NCBI RefSeq assembly: GCF_022763345.1
Contig: NZ_JALEGS010000035.1
Span: 1-64,000, forward strand
Direction of reading: 5' to 3'
Origin: Phaeodactylibacter sp.
Lineage (GTDB): Bacteria; Bacteroidota; Bacteroidia; Chitinophagales; Saprospiraceae
Length of the DNA stretch: 64,000 nucleotides
The notes beneath the pieces are model-generated. The model did not search any database, was not told the origin of the DNA, and was given only the letters and a program-made list of their open reading frames with translations. This document shows, piece after piece, positions 15,505-23,102 of the stretch. The position numbers and the translations under genes are program-made. Every line of letters starts with the position of its first letter. Position 1 is the stretch's first letter.

Positions 15505-18330
15505 ATGCTTAGAATTACCGTCAGTAAGTCTGCATCAGGTGCCACTAAGTACTTTAGTGAAGGTTTGACCAAATCAGATTATTACGCCGAGAAGGGCGAA
15601 ATAATCGGTCAATGGCACGGTCGATTAGCTAAGCGAATCGGCCTGCATGGGGACGTAAAAAGAGATGACTTTGCGGCTATCGCAGAGAACCAAAACCCGG
15701 TCTCCGGCGAACAACTGACGGCACGTAATTCCAGCTCGCGACGGGTGGGTTATGATTTCACTTTTTCAGTACCCAAATCCGTCTCGATCGTCTACGCTCA
15801 AACCAAAGATAAAGACATTCTGCGTGCCTTCGATAAAGCCGTGAATACAACCATGCACGAGATTGAAAAAAGCGCGGCTACACGGGTAAGAGCACGCGGT
15901 AAGAATACAAACAGGAATACAGCAAATCTACTTTGGGGCACATTCACGCACAGCGACGCACGGCCCGTTGGCGGCATTCCTGATCCACATTTACATCAAC
16001 ATGTATTTGTATTTAATGCCACTTATGACGAAAAAGAAGGACGCATCAAAGCCGCTCAATTTGGTGACATCAAACGTAATGCGTCCTATTTTGAGACGGT
16101 ATTCAACTCCCGATTAGCAGACAAACTACAAGCTGTCGGCTACCAAATTGAGCGCAACGAACGTGACTTTGAACTGGCCGGTTTTGGTCGTACTACGATT
16201 GATAAATTCTCCAACCGTACCCGCCAGATCAATGATAAAGCGGCCGAGTTAGGCTTGACCTACGAAGAGGACAAAGCTGAACTCGGAGCCAAAACCAGAG
16301 CCGGAAAACGCACCGGTTACAGCCGGGAGGAGCTGCGGCAACAGTGGGCTTCTCGCCTCACTACTGCCGAAATGGAGCTGGTACGCAACGCTAAAAGCGA
16401 CACCTCTAATGGTGGTACTCCGTGGCCTGGAAGGGGTAATGCTATTGAAAAGAAAAAAGAAATAACGCCTGATGAAGCAGTTACCTATGCCCTCGATCAT
16501 GCTCTGGAAAGAAAGTCTGTTGCCACCGATAAAGAGCTAATGACCTTAGCTCTGAAGCGAAGTATGGGGTCAGCTACACCAGAGGCTATTAGAGACGCTT
16601 TAGAAGGCCGTAAAGGCCTACTCAAAGGAAAGGACAGTAAAACGGAAGAAACCATCTATACGACCCGCGAGTCGGTCAAAGAAGAGCAAATACTGCGAGA
16701 TAAAGCCCGTAATGGTCGCGGCACCTTAGAGCCGCTTAATTCTGAGTATCAGATCAAGAATGAGCAACTGACTGCTGAACAGTCCGGAGCGGTACAGCAT
16801 GTGCTTAATTCCCGTGACTTCATCACCGTCGTTGCCGGTGGTGCAGGTACCGGAAAGACCTGGTCGATCAAAGAAGTCGCCGAAGGGGTACGCGAACAAG
16901 GCATTGCTTTTGGTGCCTTTGCCCCCTCCTCTGCTGCCTCCCGTGAAGTACAACGCGGCGATGGTTTTGAAAACGCCACCACCATCGCAGAACTGCTACA
17001 AAGTGAGAAGCTGCAAGCTGGTGTAAAGGACGGAGTTATTTGGATCGATGAAGCGGGCATGGTCGGTAATCAGACCATGAATCGGATCATCGAAGTGGCC
17101 GAAACACAGAATGCGCGTATTCTGTTGACCGGTGATACAAAACAGCACGGCTCCGTAGAAAGGGGTGATGCGCTGCGAATTATTGAACAGTTTGGGGGTA
17201 TCAAGCCAGCTACTATTACAAAGATCCAACGCCAAAAGAATGAGATGTACCGAAGTGCCATAAAATCCATATCCGGCGGAAACCTGGAAAACGGTTTGCA
17301 AACGCTGGATGAGATGGGGGCTATTCGGGAAGCGGATAGCTTTGCTGAAGCCCGTGAGAACGTAGCAGAAGAGTACGCTGAGGCACTCAAAAAAAAGGAA
17401 AATGTACTGATCGTAGCTACTACCCACGCACAAGGAAAAGCGGTCACGGAAACCATCCGTGACAAGCTCAAAGAAGAAGGAATTATCTGTGGTAAGGAAC
17501 AGGTTTTTAAAACCCAGCAAAATCTCTCATTTACCGATGCGGAAAAGCAAGACCCGACTCGCTACGAGGAAGGTATGGTCGTACAATTTCATCAAAATGT
17601 TAGCGGTGGTATAAAACGTGGCACTAAGTACCAGGTTTTGGGTAAAGACGAAAACGGTGCAATACGTGTCATTACTCCCGACAAAAAAGAGGAGAGAGCA
17701 CTACCGCTAGAAGCTGCCAGCAAGTTTTCGGTGTATCGTTTATCGACAACTCCTCTTGCTGTTGGCGACCAAATCAGGATAACTCAGAATGGTTTTTCCA
17801 ACGAGAAAAAACGTCTCAATAACGGGAACACCCTCACCGTAAAGGGTTTCGACAAGAAAGGAAATATCATTGCCTCCACTGGCAGGAATGATGTAACGCT
17901 TGACCGCCATTTTGGAAACCTGACTCATGGTTATTATACCACCTCCCCTGCCTCGCAGGGAAAATCCGTCAATCGTGTGATATTGATGCAATCCTCCATG
18001 ACGGGTAGAGCTGCAAGCAAAGAGCAATTCTATGTTTCCGCCTCGCGGGGGAAGTTTGCCATCTCCATCCATACGGATGATAAGCAAGGCTTGATGCAAT
18101 CCGTTCAACGTTCAGCTCAGCGAATGACGGCTTCTGAACTCGCAGCTCAGCAACAATCTCAGGAAACGGGCATGAAGAGCAAGCTCAAAGTGATCGGTTC
18201 CATTTACCGCACCGGAAAATCCAAGCTTGCAAACATGGGCGAAAAATGGCAAAGTCAAAAGGATAAGGTTATCAGCATGATTCCTAAACCACCACAACCA
18301 GTGAAGAATGCACCAGTCAGAACAAAGTAA
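15505..18330 (+). CDS. MobF (TrwC/TraI-type) relaxase-helicase (copy A)
   Basis: 941 residues. N-terminal TrwC relaxase domain: tandem catalytic Tyr at 26-27 (SDYYAEKGE), the FSVPKSVS motif, and the metal-binding histidine triad PHLHQH (H162, H164, H166). The helicase part has Walker A GAGTGKT (446-452) and Walker B IWIDEAGMV (about 511-519), then RecD-like motifs to VSASRGK. The enzyme nicks oriT, stays bound to the 5' end and unwinds the plasmid. It is shorter than F TraI, close to R388 TrwC. The paralogue at 51396-54221 has the same length and differs at few positions, mostly in the linker. Confidence 0.95.
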   Translation: MLRITVSKSASGATKYFSEGLTKSDYYAEKGEIIGQWHGRLAKRIGLHGDVKRDDFAAIAENQNPVSGEQLTARNSSSRRVGYDFTFSVPKSVSIVYAQTKDKDILRAFDKAVNTTMHEIEKSAATRVRARGKNTNRNTANLLWGTFTHSDARPVGGIPDPHLHQHVFVFNATYDEKEGRIKAAQFGDIKRNASYFETVFNSRLADKLQAVGYQIERNERDFELAGFGRTTIDKFSNRTRQINDKAAELGLTYEEDKAELGAKTRAGKRTGYSREELRQQWASRLTTAEMELVRNAKSDTSNGGTPWPGRGNAIEKKKEITPDEAVTYALDHALERKSVATDKELMTLALKRSMGSATPEAIRDALEGRKGLLKGKDSKTEETIYTTRESVKEEQILRDKARNGRGTLEPLNSEYQIKNEQLTAEQSGAVQHVLNSRDFITVVAGGAGTGKTWSIKEVAEGVREQGIAFGAFAPSSAASREVQRGDGFENATTIAELLQSEKLQAGVKDGVIWIDEAGMVGNQTMNRIIEVAETQNARILLTGDTKQHGSVERGDALRIIEQFGGIKPATITKIQRQKNEMYRSAIKSISGGNLENGLQTLDEMGAIREADSFAEARENVAEEYAEALKKKENVLIVATTHAQGKAVTETIRDKLKEEGIICGKEQVFKTQQNLSFTDAEKQDPTRYEEGMVVQFHQNVSGGIKRGTKYQVLGKDENGAIRVITPDKKEERALPLEAASKFSVYRLSTTPLAVGDQIRITQNGFSNEKKRLNNGNTLTVKGFDKKGNIIASTGRNDVTLDRHFGNLTHGYYTTSPASQGKSVNRVILMQSSMTGRAASKEQFYVSASRGKFAISIHTDDKQGLMQSVQRSAQRMTASELAAQQQSQETGMKSKLKVIGSIYRTGKSKLANMGEKWQSQKDKVISMIPKPPQPVKNAPVRTK

Positions 18331-18706
18331 GTCTATCCCTGAATTCCTCCGCTATAAGCAGGGTTCGTCTTCAGCCATAAAAGCACTGGGAAACAATCCG
18401 TTCTATGGTCTTGCCCATGAACGCGACGGCATGGCCGTGGCCCTGAAATTCATGACTGCGCTAGGAGAACAAAAGGCTATCCATTATCATGACCTTGTAT
18501 CACCAATGGAATACAATGGCGACACAGAAATACAATTATGCACAACCCGAATACAGGTCATAATCGTAGGTAAAAATCTACAACAGCTATTTGATAATAT
18601 CATTCAGCATCGGGTCATCTGGATCAAAGAACCTGACAGCTCCTTCACGGATGTAGAGGAAGGTGAGGTGGAGGTTACTTCTATTCGCTTTGAGGATTTT
18701 CAGTAG
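18308..18706 (+). CDS. conserved hypothetical protein overlapping the relaxase end (copy A)
   Basis: 132 residues. It begins inside the relaxase gene in another frame (overlap of 23 bases). The same overlap and nearly the same protein occur in module B (54199-54597), so the coding call is secure. No family recognised; contains SIPEFLRYKQGSSSAIKALGNNPFYGLAHERDG and a beta-rich TRIQVIIVGKNLQQLF. No signal or membrane segment. Close coupling to the relaxase suggests an accessory mobilisation or regulatory role. Confidence 0.75.
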   Translation: MHQSEQSKSIPEFLRYKQGSSSAIKALGNNPFYGLAHERDGMAVALKFMTALGEQKAIHYHDLVSPMEYNGDTEIQLCTTRIQVIIVGKNLQQLFDNIIQHRVIWIKEPDSSFTDVEEGEVEVTSIRFEDFQ

Positions 18707-18715
18707 AAATAGCTA

Positions 18716-18746
18716 TTCGAGGACTTCCTATTCCGAAGCCCTCGAA
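18716..18746. terminator. hairpin between convergent genes (copy A)
   Basis: Arms TTCGAGG (18716-18722) and CCTCGAA (18740-18746). It serves the convergent hypothetical and SSB genes. The matching place in module B has a hairpin with different stem bases. Confidence 0.55.
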
Positions 18747-18754
18747 ATCGGCGT

Positions 18755-19114
18755 TTAGGCGGATTCTTTTTTCACTAGGGGTGCTTGCTGTATCTTATGA
18801 GCAAGAACAGAAGCTTCACGCTTCGTCACTTCCTTTCCGTCTACGCTAACCAGAAACTCACGGTAAGAAAGACTACCGTCAATCTCCAGTCTGACTCCTT
18901 TCTTGTAGGCTTTCACCTCTTCAATTAGGGCAGGGGCGAACACGATGACATCATGCCAAACCGATGCCTTGTCTTTCCATTCCTCCGTTTCTTTATCCTT
19001 ATAGGAATCGGTAGTTGCTAGACGAAGAGCTGCAAAGGTTTTATGTTCTCCTTCTATGACCTTAGCTTCTGCTCCCAGATTGCCGATTAGTTTTACTGTA
19101 TTGTTATATGCCAT
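18755..19114 (-). CDS. ssb: single-stranded DNA-binding protein (copy A)
   Basis: 119 residues from the ATG that opens MAYNNTVKLIGNLGAEA, the same start as in module B; a longer start at 19165 lacks support. OB-fold SSB motifs are visible: FAALRLATTDSYKDKETEEWKDKASVWHDVIVFAPALIEEV and GVRLEIDGSLSYREF. It lacks the acidic DDDIPF-type tail of chromosomal SSB and ends KKESA, as in many short plasmid SSBs. It likely coats the transferred strand. It is transcribed leftward, as are ardA and the primase. Confidence 0.92.
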   Translation of the reverse strand: MAYNNTVKLIGNLGAEAKVIEGEHKTFAALRLATTDSYKDKETEEWKDKASVWHDVIVFAPALIEEVKAYKKGVRLEIDGSLSYREFLVSVDGKEVTKREASVLAHKIQQAPLVKKESA

Positions 19115-19193
19115 GATTATTCTCCTTTTATTAGGATTGATAAAATACCTTGCCTTTGGCATCAAGCAAGGAAAACTTTCAAGTTTGCAAGGA

Positions 19194-19283
19194 TTAGAAT
19201 AGTGTCTCCTGCATACTTTCTTCTCGGTTGATAGGGATATCTTCCCATTTAATTTTATGCTCCTCTTTTTGACTACCTGCCAT
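19194..19283 (-). CDS. 29-residue small protein
   Basis: An ATG overlaps the upstream stop (TAATG), suggesting coupling to the gene at 19283-19594. The peptide MAGSQKEEHKIKWEDIPINR ends REESMQETLF. The same tail, KEESRQETLF, ends the 172-residue protein at 55269-55787 in module B at the matching position. It is therefore either a true small protein or the remnant of a longer one; the conserved tail favours a functional peptide. Confidence 0.5.
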   Translation of the reverse strand: MAGSQKEEHKIKWEDIPINREESMQETLF

Positions 19284-19594
19284 TACTGAAGCTCCTCATC
19301 CAGTAAATTGATAATCTCTTGGGGTAGATATTTCCTAGGGCAGTCGAAACCGATGGTAAAGCCTGCACCTTCATCAGGCATTAGCTCCAGCCCGTCTTTT
19401 TTGATTGAACTGATTACGATATTGTGAAGCCCCCATTGATCGGATTCTACTTCGTAACCTGCGCTTTGCAAAACTTCCTGCACTCGGTAAGTCTCAATTT
19501 GTCCGTCCCCATCTCCGAAACCGAACTTGTCAAATGCTTCTTCCCAATCCCATTGGTAATTATTTCCACAATTCAAACATTTAGTAATAGGCAT
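19283..19594 (-). CDS. acidic hypothetical protein with CxxC
   Basis: 103 residues. It starts MPITKCLNCGNNYQWDWEEAF with one CxxC that could be half a zinc site, and is acidic overall. No known family. It lies between a conserved structured leader and the small 29-residue ORF, upstream of ssb. Its counterpart position in module B holds different genes (55269-56162), so the slot is variable while the leader and the tail motif are kept. Confidence 0.6.
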   Translation of the reverse strand: MPITKCLNCGNNYQWDWEEAFDKFGFGDGDGQIETYRVQEVLQSAGYEVESDQWGLHNIVISSIKKDGLELMPDEGAGFTIGFDCPRKYLPQEIINLLDEELQ

Positions 19595-19605
19595 TTAAAA
19601 CCTCC

Positions 19606-19795
19606 ATTAGTTGTTATTAAAGGGTTATAGCGATCTCGCTATACCCTTCTGCCTTCCGGCGAGGATGGGGTAGCAACTGCAAAGAAAAATCGGCGAGAGT
19701 GGTGCGGGCAGTGAGCCTTTGGCTCACAACACGGTCGCAGCCTATTTTTATTGCTAGGCGCGAGGGTGAAACCCTTAGCATAAAACCTTGATTTT
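19606..19795 (-). promoter_or_regulatory. structured leader family, member 1
   Basis: Noncoding block matched at 56165-56345 and partly at 29165-29290. A shared core reads CCTTCTGCCTTCCGGCGAGG. A hairpin inside it has arms GTGAGCC/GGCTCAC here but GCCCG/CGGGC in module B, so pairing is kept while bases change. It precedes leftward genes. A leader RNA or single-strand promoter is inferred. Confidence 0.6.
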
Positions 19796-19867
19796 TAAGG
19801 CAAATTCTTTGGCCGTTTATCACCAATTTATCCTAGCTTTGATTGCTGTTTACCAGTCAAACAACCC

Positions 19868-20449
19868 ATGTCTACCTCTTCTTCTTCAACGAACTGGAGA
19901 TCCCATTCCAAGGGCAAGCTCCATGTCGCTTTTCGGAAGCAAAGTGGCAACTCGCCCAAAGGCTTCAAATGGATCATTGTATTACTATTTGGCCTTACCC
20001 TAGTCTCCACTTATCATATTTACAATAGCGGTAAAAAGACTGCGCCGGGAATTATTGAAACACCTGAAGGGGATATTGCCTTATCTCCAGAAAGGCAGGC
20101 TAAGCTGGCAAAGGAACTCGAAGAGATTGATAATGCTACTCAATACGCGCTCGTTGCGACAATCGACGGCGAATATCCCTGCCTCTCTTGTCCGTTTGGG
20201 CTGAAGGTCATATATTTATACAAAGGCAACGTCTGGAAATACGGCGTAACCCGCAAAGGAGAAGCCGAGCGATACCCCGGAGGAAACTATGGAGCCCCCA
20301 ATTTGTTATTTCTTCCGATGTTCTATGGTACTTACAGCGAATGCCTGAAAGAAGAAAAAAGGCTGATCTATAATTACCCCTTATTGCCCGAAGCTTCAGC
20401 ACGCGACGTTATTTTGTCACGACCACCAGGAAACAAATATGACACTTAG
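19868..20449 (+). CDS. membrane-anchored protein with possible GIY-YIG-like nuclease domain
   Basis: 193 residues. One membrane segment lies at about 36-54 (WIIVLLFGLTLVSTYHIY), so the C-terminal domain should face outward. Residues about 105-190 show CLSCPFGLKVIYLYKGNVWKY, YGVTRKGEAERYP, then ECLKEEKRLIYNY and RPPGNK at the end. This order (beta-strand with Tyr, YG, Arg, Glu, PPGNK) resembles GIY-YIG/URI-type toxin domains in polymorphic toxins. The next gene overlaps by 11 bases and could be its immunity protein. Domain assignment is by eye only. Confidence 0.55.
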   Translation: MSTSSSSTNWRSHSKGKLHVAFRKQSGNSPKGFKWIIVLLFGLTLVSTYHIYNSGKKTAPGIIETPEGDIALSPERQAKLAKELEEIDNATQYALVATIDGEYPCLSCPFGLKVIYLYKGNVWKYGVTRKGEAERYPGGNYGAPNLLFLPMFYGTYSECLKEEKRLIYNYPLLPEASARDVILSRPPGNKYDT

Positions 20450-20942
20450 TCAAGAACATATAACAGCGGAGATACAGGATAAGGCTGGTGAACAGCACAT
20501 ATTTATCTCTGGTCGGATTTGGCACGAGCTATATCCAAAGGCAGACCCAGGTCTCTTCTTAAAGGTGCTACGTCAAGAAATCGACCTTAGCAAGTACGGT
20601 GAAGGTATTACCGACTTCTACTTCACCTTTGTTATTTTAGAAAAACTTACTCCAAATTTCTCTAATTGGGTCGGCAGTGATTACTACCCCGAAAAAGCTA
20701 GTGTGGACATCGGCATACGCTTGCCGTATCAGGAAGTCCTTGCGGGCGATAAGAAAGCCGTCATTAAACTAATGGAGAAAGCACTGCTAGCAGGCATCAA
20801 TACTATTGCTGAACACGAAGAAGAATTTATCGGCCCTTTCGACTATAAAGTTTTTAAAGCTGATGTCGAAACCATCTTTGAAAACCCCGACTGGTATGTT
20901 GAGGATTTAGCTAATGATCTAAATAATGGTGGAGAGGAATAA
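20439..20942 (+). CDS. possible immunity protein
   Basis: 167 residues, acidic, no signal peptide. The N-terminal half (EQHIFISGRIWHELY, ITDFYFTFVILEKLTPNFSNWVGSDYYPEKASVDIGIRLPYQEV) has the beta-rich form of small immunity proteins (compare Imm44-like); the second half is helical. It overlaps the upstream putative nuclease gene, the usual toxin-immunity layout. The pair is missing from module B, which supports a cargo role. The family is not confirmed. Confidence 0.5.
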   Translation: MTLSQEHITAEIQDKAGEQHIFISGRIWHELYPKADPGLFLKVLRQEIDLSKYGEGITDFYFTFVILEKLTPNFSNWVGSDYYPEKASVDIGIRLPYQEVLAGDKKAVIKLMEKALLAGINTIAEHEEEFIGPFDYKVFKADVETIFENPDWYVEDLANDLNNGGEE

Positions 20943-21000
20943 TACCCGCCCTGTCCTGTTTGCCGTTCTACTATGATGATTTGCTATTGAAAAGAAAAAA

Positions 21001-21990
21001 CTAAGAACTTTTCTGCTGTTCTTGCCAGTATTGATTGTAATCCTTGTACCCTCCATATAAGTGGTTTTGTGGTCGAACTTTGTCCCCGAGTTCTTCCACA
21101 AATAGTTGAGTTGTTTTCTCCCCTGCACTATCATTGTCGAAAAATGTATAGACGGAACGATAGTTTTGTGAACGGATAAAATCTATCGCCCGCCGTCTCA
21201 TATTGACCATATTCAGCACCACTACATCAACTGGAAGGACAGGGACATTCTTGATGGTCAACACCGTTAGGAAATCCATGAAGCCCTCAAAAACGGCTAC
21301 CCTTTTTTCTTCCGTTCCAGGAATAAAGCTAATGTCTTTTGCTGTATTTCTGTCAGGAGTATCCGGTGCTTTTAGTATCCCTTTGAAATACTTATCGCGG
21401 CACTCATAATCACCCGACTCATTAGCAAAACCAAGGGTTTGATAAGATTTCCCCGTCTGTGCATTCGTGTATTCTATGTACACCAAATACGGCAGGGCTA
21501 GTTTGTGATTGATACAACGCTCTCCTGCCAAATACCCAATCAGATTCTTGTCCCAAACCTTCTCGTTTACCGATTCAATTACAAGCGTTTCAGGCTTCTT
21601 GGATTGTGGTGATTTTTCGATGACCACGTCTTTGAAAAGAGGAAGCTTCCTGATCGTATCAAAGCTTACCGGAGTACCACGGTAGGGAAACAAGTTTTTG
21701 AGGATTTGCAACGCCTCACTGATTCCAACCATTTCGTGTAGTTGTAAAAAGCCCAGCACCGTTCCGTTACCTTTTACGTCGCCCCGACCAAAGTCATTCC
21801 ATATCCATTTATCTCCGAGATAGGAAGTGTGGAAACTTGGTTCTTGCTCATAGCGAAACGGGGATATGTACCAATGCTCGTTACCGTTCTTTGACCTGCT
21901 CACAGGTTCATGCCCAAAGCAACTAAGTAACTCCGGTATGGATATATTCTCTTTCGCCCATTGGCTATTGTAGATGATTTTCGGTTGCAT
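21001..21990 (-). CDS. Toprim-domain DNA primase-like protein (copy A)
   Basis: 329 residues from the ATG at 21990. The N-terminal part (PSFHTSYLGDKWIWNDFGRGDVKGNGTVLGFLQ) matches the DnaG-type CHC2 zinc-ribbon region but without the zinc cysteines, as in many plasmid primases. The Toprim catalytic Glu is E235 (VAVFEGFMDFL) and the DxD is FDNDSAGE (D285, D287). It probably primes the complementary strand after transfer or at the origin. Paralogue at 56371-57366. Leftward orientation matches ssb and ardA. Confidence 0.88.
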   Translation of the reverse strand: MQPKIIYNSQWAKENISIPELLSCFGHEPVSRSKNGNEHWYISPFRYEQEPSFHTSYLGDKWIWNDFGRGDVKGNGTVLGFLQLHEMVGISEALQILKNLFPYRGTPVSFDTIRKLPLFKDVVIEKSPQSKKPETLVIESVNEKVWDKNLIGYLAGERCINHKLALPYLVYIEYTNAQTGKSYQTLGFANESGDYECRDKYFKGILKAPDTPDRNTAKDISFIPGTEEKRVAVFEGFMDFLTVLTIKNVPVLPVDVVVLNMVNMRRRAIDFIRSQNYRSVYTFFDNDSAGEKTTQLFVEELGDKVRPQNHLYGGYKDYNQYWQEQQKSS

Positions 21991-22125
21991 GGTATACACT
22001 CAAGTAACACCATCAACCTAACGAGTATTAGAGATGGAAGCAAGCTTAAATAGCTCTTGCGCTATGGAAAACCCAGGAATACAATAGCTGTATTCGACAC
22101 AGTTTAATTGCATAGGAGAATACAG

Positions 22126-22725
22126 ATGGAAGTAAAGGAAAAATATACGGTTTCAGAGGCTACGGAGTTACTCGGATTCAAATCACGGAGTACCATAAAC
22201 AGGCGGACAAAAACCACGGGAAAGGACAGTATCTCTTTTGAGAAAGATGAGGTCGGGAATAAGATCATTCGTTTTGTAGAACTACAACGTGCATTCCCAG
22301 ATCGAGTAAAAAATGTCTTAGCCAGCAAAGGGAATACCCCAAATACAATCACCGCACACAGTGCAAAAGCACAATCGAATACAGGCAGAAATACGCCAAA
22401 TGCCTTGCTTTTACAGCAGAAAGTCGAGACGTTGGAAGCCCAGTTAGAAAAGGAGAAAGAGGAACGTTTACGAGAACGCCGCGAAGCCAATGAACGAGAT
22501 GGTAAGTCGGAAAATAGAGAGCATATGCTCCAACAACAGGTGTCTGAGCTAACAAAAACGCTTTCTCAACAAACTAGACTGCTGGAAGATCATCGTAAGC
22601 CATCCGAAAAAGCTAAACCTGAAAAGCCATCATTGGCCACCGAGATCAAAGACGTACTGAAGTTCTTCACCCTGGCAGTTCTAATGGTATCAGCATTGAT
22701 TGCTATTGCTTATGTCTTTGTCTAG
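22126..22725 (+). CDS. HTH, coiled-coil, membrane-tail protein
   Basis: 199 residues from ATG 22126, which has AGGAG seven bases upstream. Order: HTH (YTVSEATELLGFKSRSTINRRTK, residues about 6-28), a linker with NTPN repeats (GNTPNT, GRNTPNA), a coiled coil (about 96-165), and a C-terminal membrane helix (FFTLAVLMVSALIAIAYVFV). This layout suggests a DNA-binding protein tied to the membrane, perhaps a KfrA-like plasmid partition or copy protein. It lies directly before the origin. Module B shows only a short noncoding block with related repeats near 54700. Confidence 0.65.
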   Translation: MEVKEKYTVSEATELLGFKSRSTINRRTKTTGKDSISFEKDEVGNKIIRFVELQRAFPDRVKNVLASKGNTPNTITAHSAKAQSNTGRNTPNALLLQQKVETLEAQLEKEKEERLRERREANERDGKSENREHMLQQQVSELTKTLSQQTRLLEDHRKPSEKAKPEKPSLATEIKDVLKFFTLAVLMVSALIAIAYVFV

Positions 22726-22739
22726 CTCTGCTAGTTCTT

Positions 22740-22890
22740 TTTTTGCTTTCAATAGCAATCTTCAAACTGATTCGCATCAGCGAATTCCTTTTCACTTCAT
22801 TCGTGCGAAGCACTCGCTGCTATCGCTAGTGTTATAACTACGTTATATAGTGAGTTAGAGTAGTGTTACGGTCGGAAAAACCTTTCTGAA
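22740..22890. other. origin accessory region A
   Basis: Shares elements with 58665-58765: an inverted repeat ATTCGC-ATCA-GCGAAT (about 22770-22785) and several TAGTGTTA-like direct repeats (about 22827-22867). It lies between the HTH gene and the iterons. Probably part of the replication origin, with DnaA or host-factor sites not identified. Confidence 0.5.
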
Positions 22891-22923
22891 AAGCCCATCA
22901 ATCCTACATCTCATCAAAAGAAG

Positions 22924-23091
22924 GGTTCCTAAAATGACGTATGGAGGTTCCTAAAGTGACGAACGGTGGTTCCTGAAATGACGAGTGGAAGTTCTTAAAA
23001 TGACGAACGGTTTTCATTCTCTTCGGTTCCTGAAATGACGAAAAGGCTTGCATTGGATTTTACTCAGGATATGCTGGTTCCTGAAATGACG
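22924..23091. repeat. iterons, replicon A
   Basis: Six copies of GGTTCCTRAAATGACG start at 22924, 22946, 22968, 22990, 23025 and 23076. The first four are exactly 22 bases apart, two DNA turns, as expected of initiator-binding iterons. The sixth ends 11 bases before the rep start. Confidence 0.9.
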
Positions 23092-23102
23092 AAGAGCGTA
23101 TT

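Noticed and set aside
16996..17520. 174-residue minus-strand frame inside relaxase A
   Set aside because: Antisense to the conserved helicase part; no comparable frame of this length is open in copy B.
22924..23091. CRISPR array from the 22-bp spaced repeats
   Set aside because: Repeats of 16 bases at 22-bp steps leave 6-base gaps and precede a Rep gene, so they are iterons.
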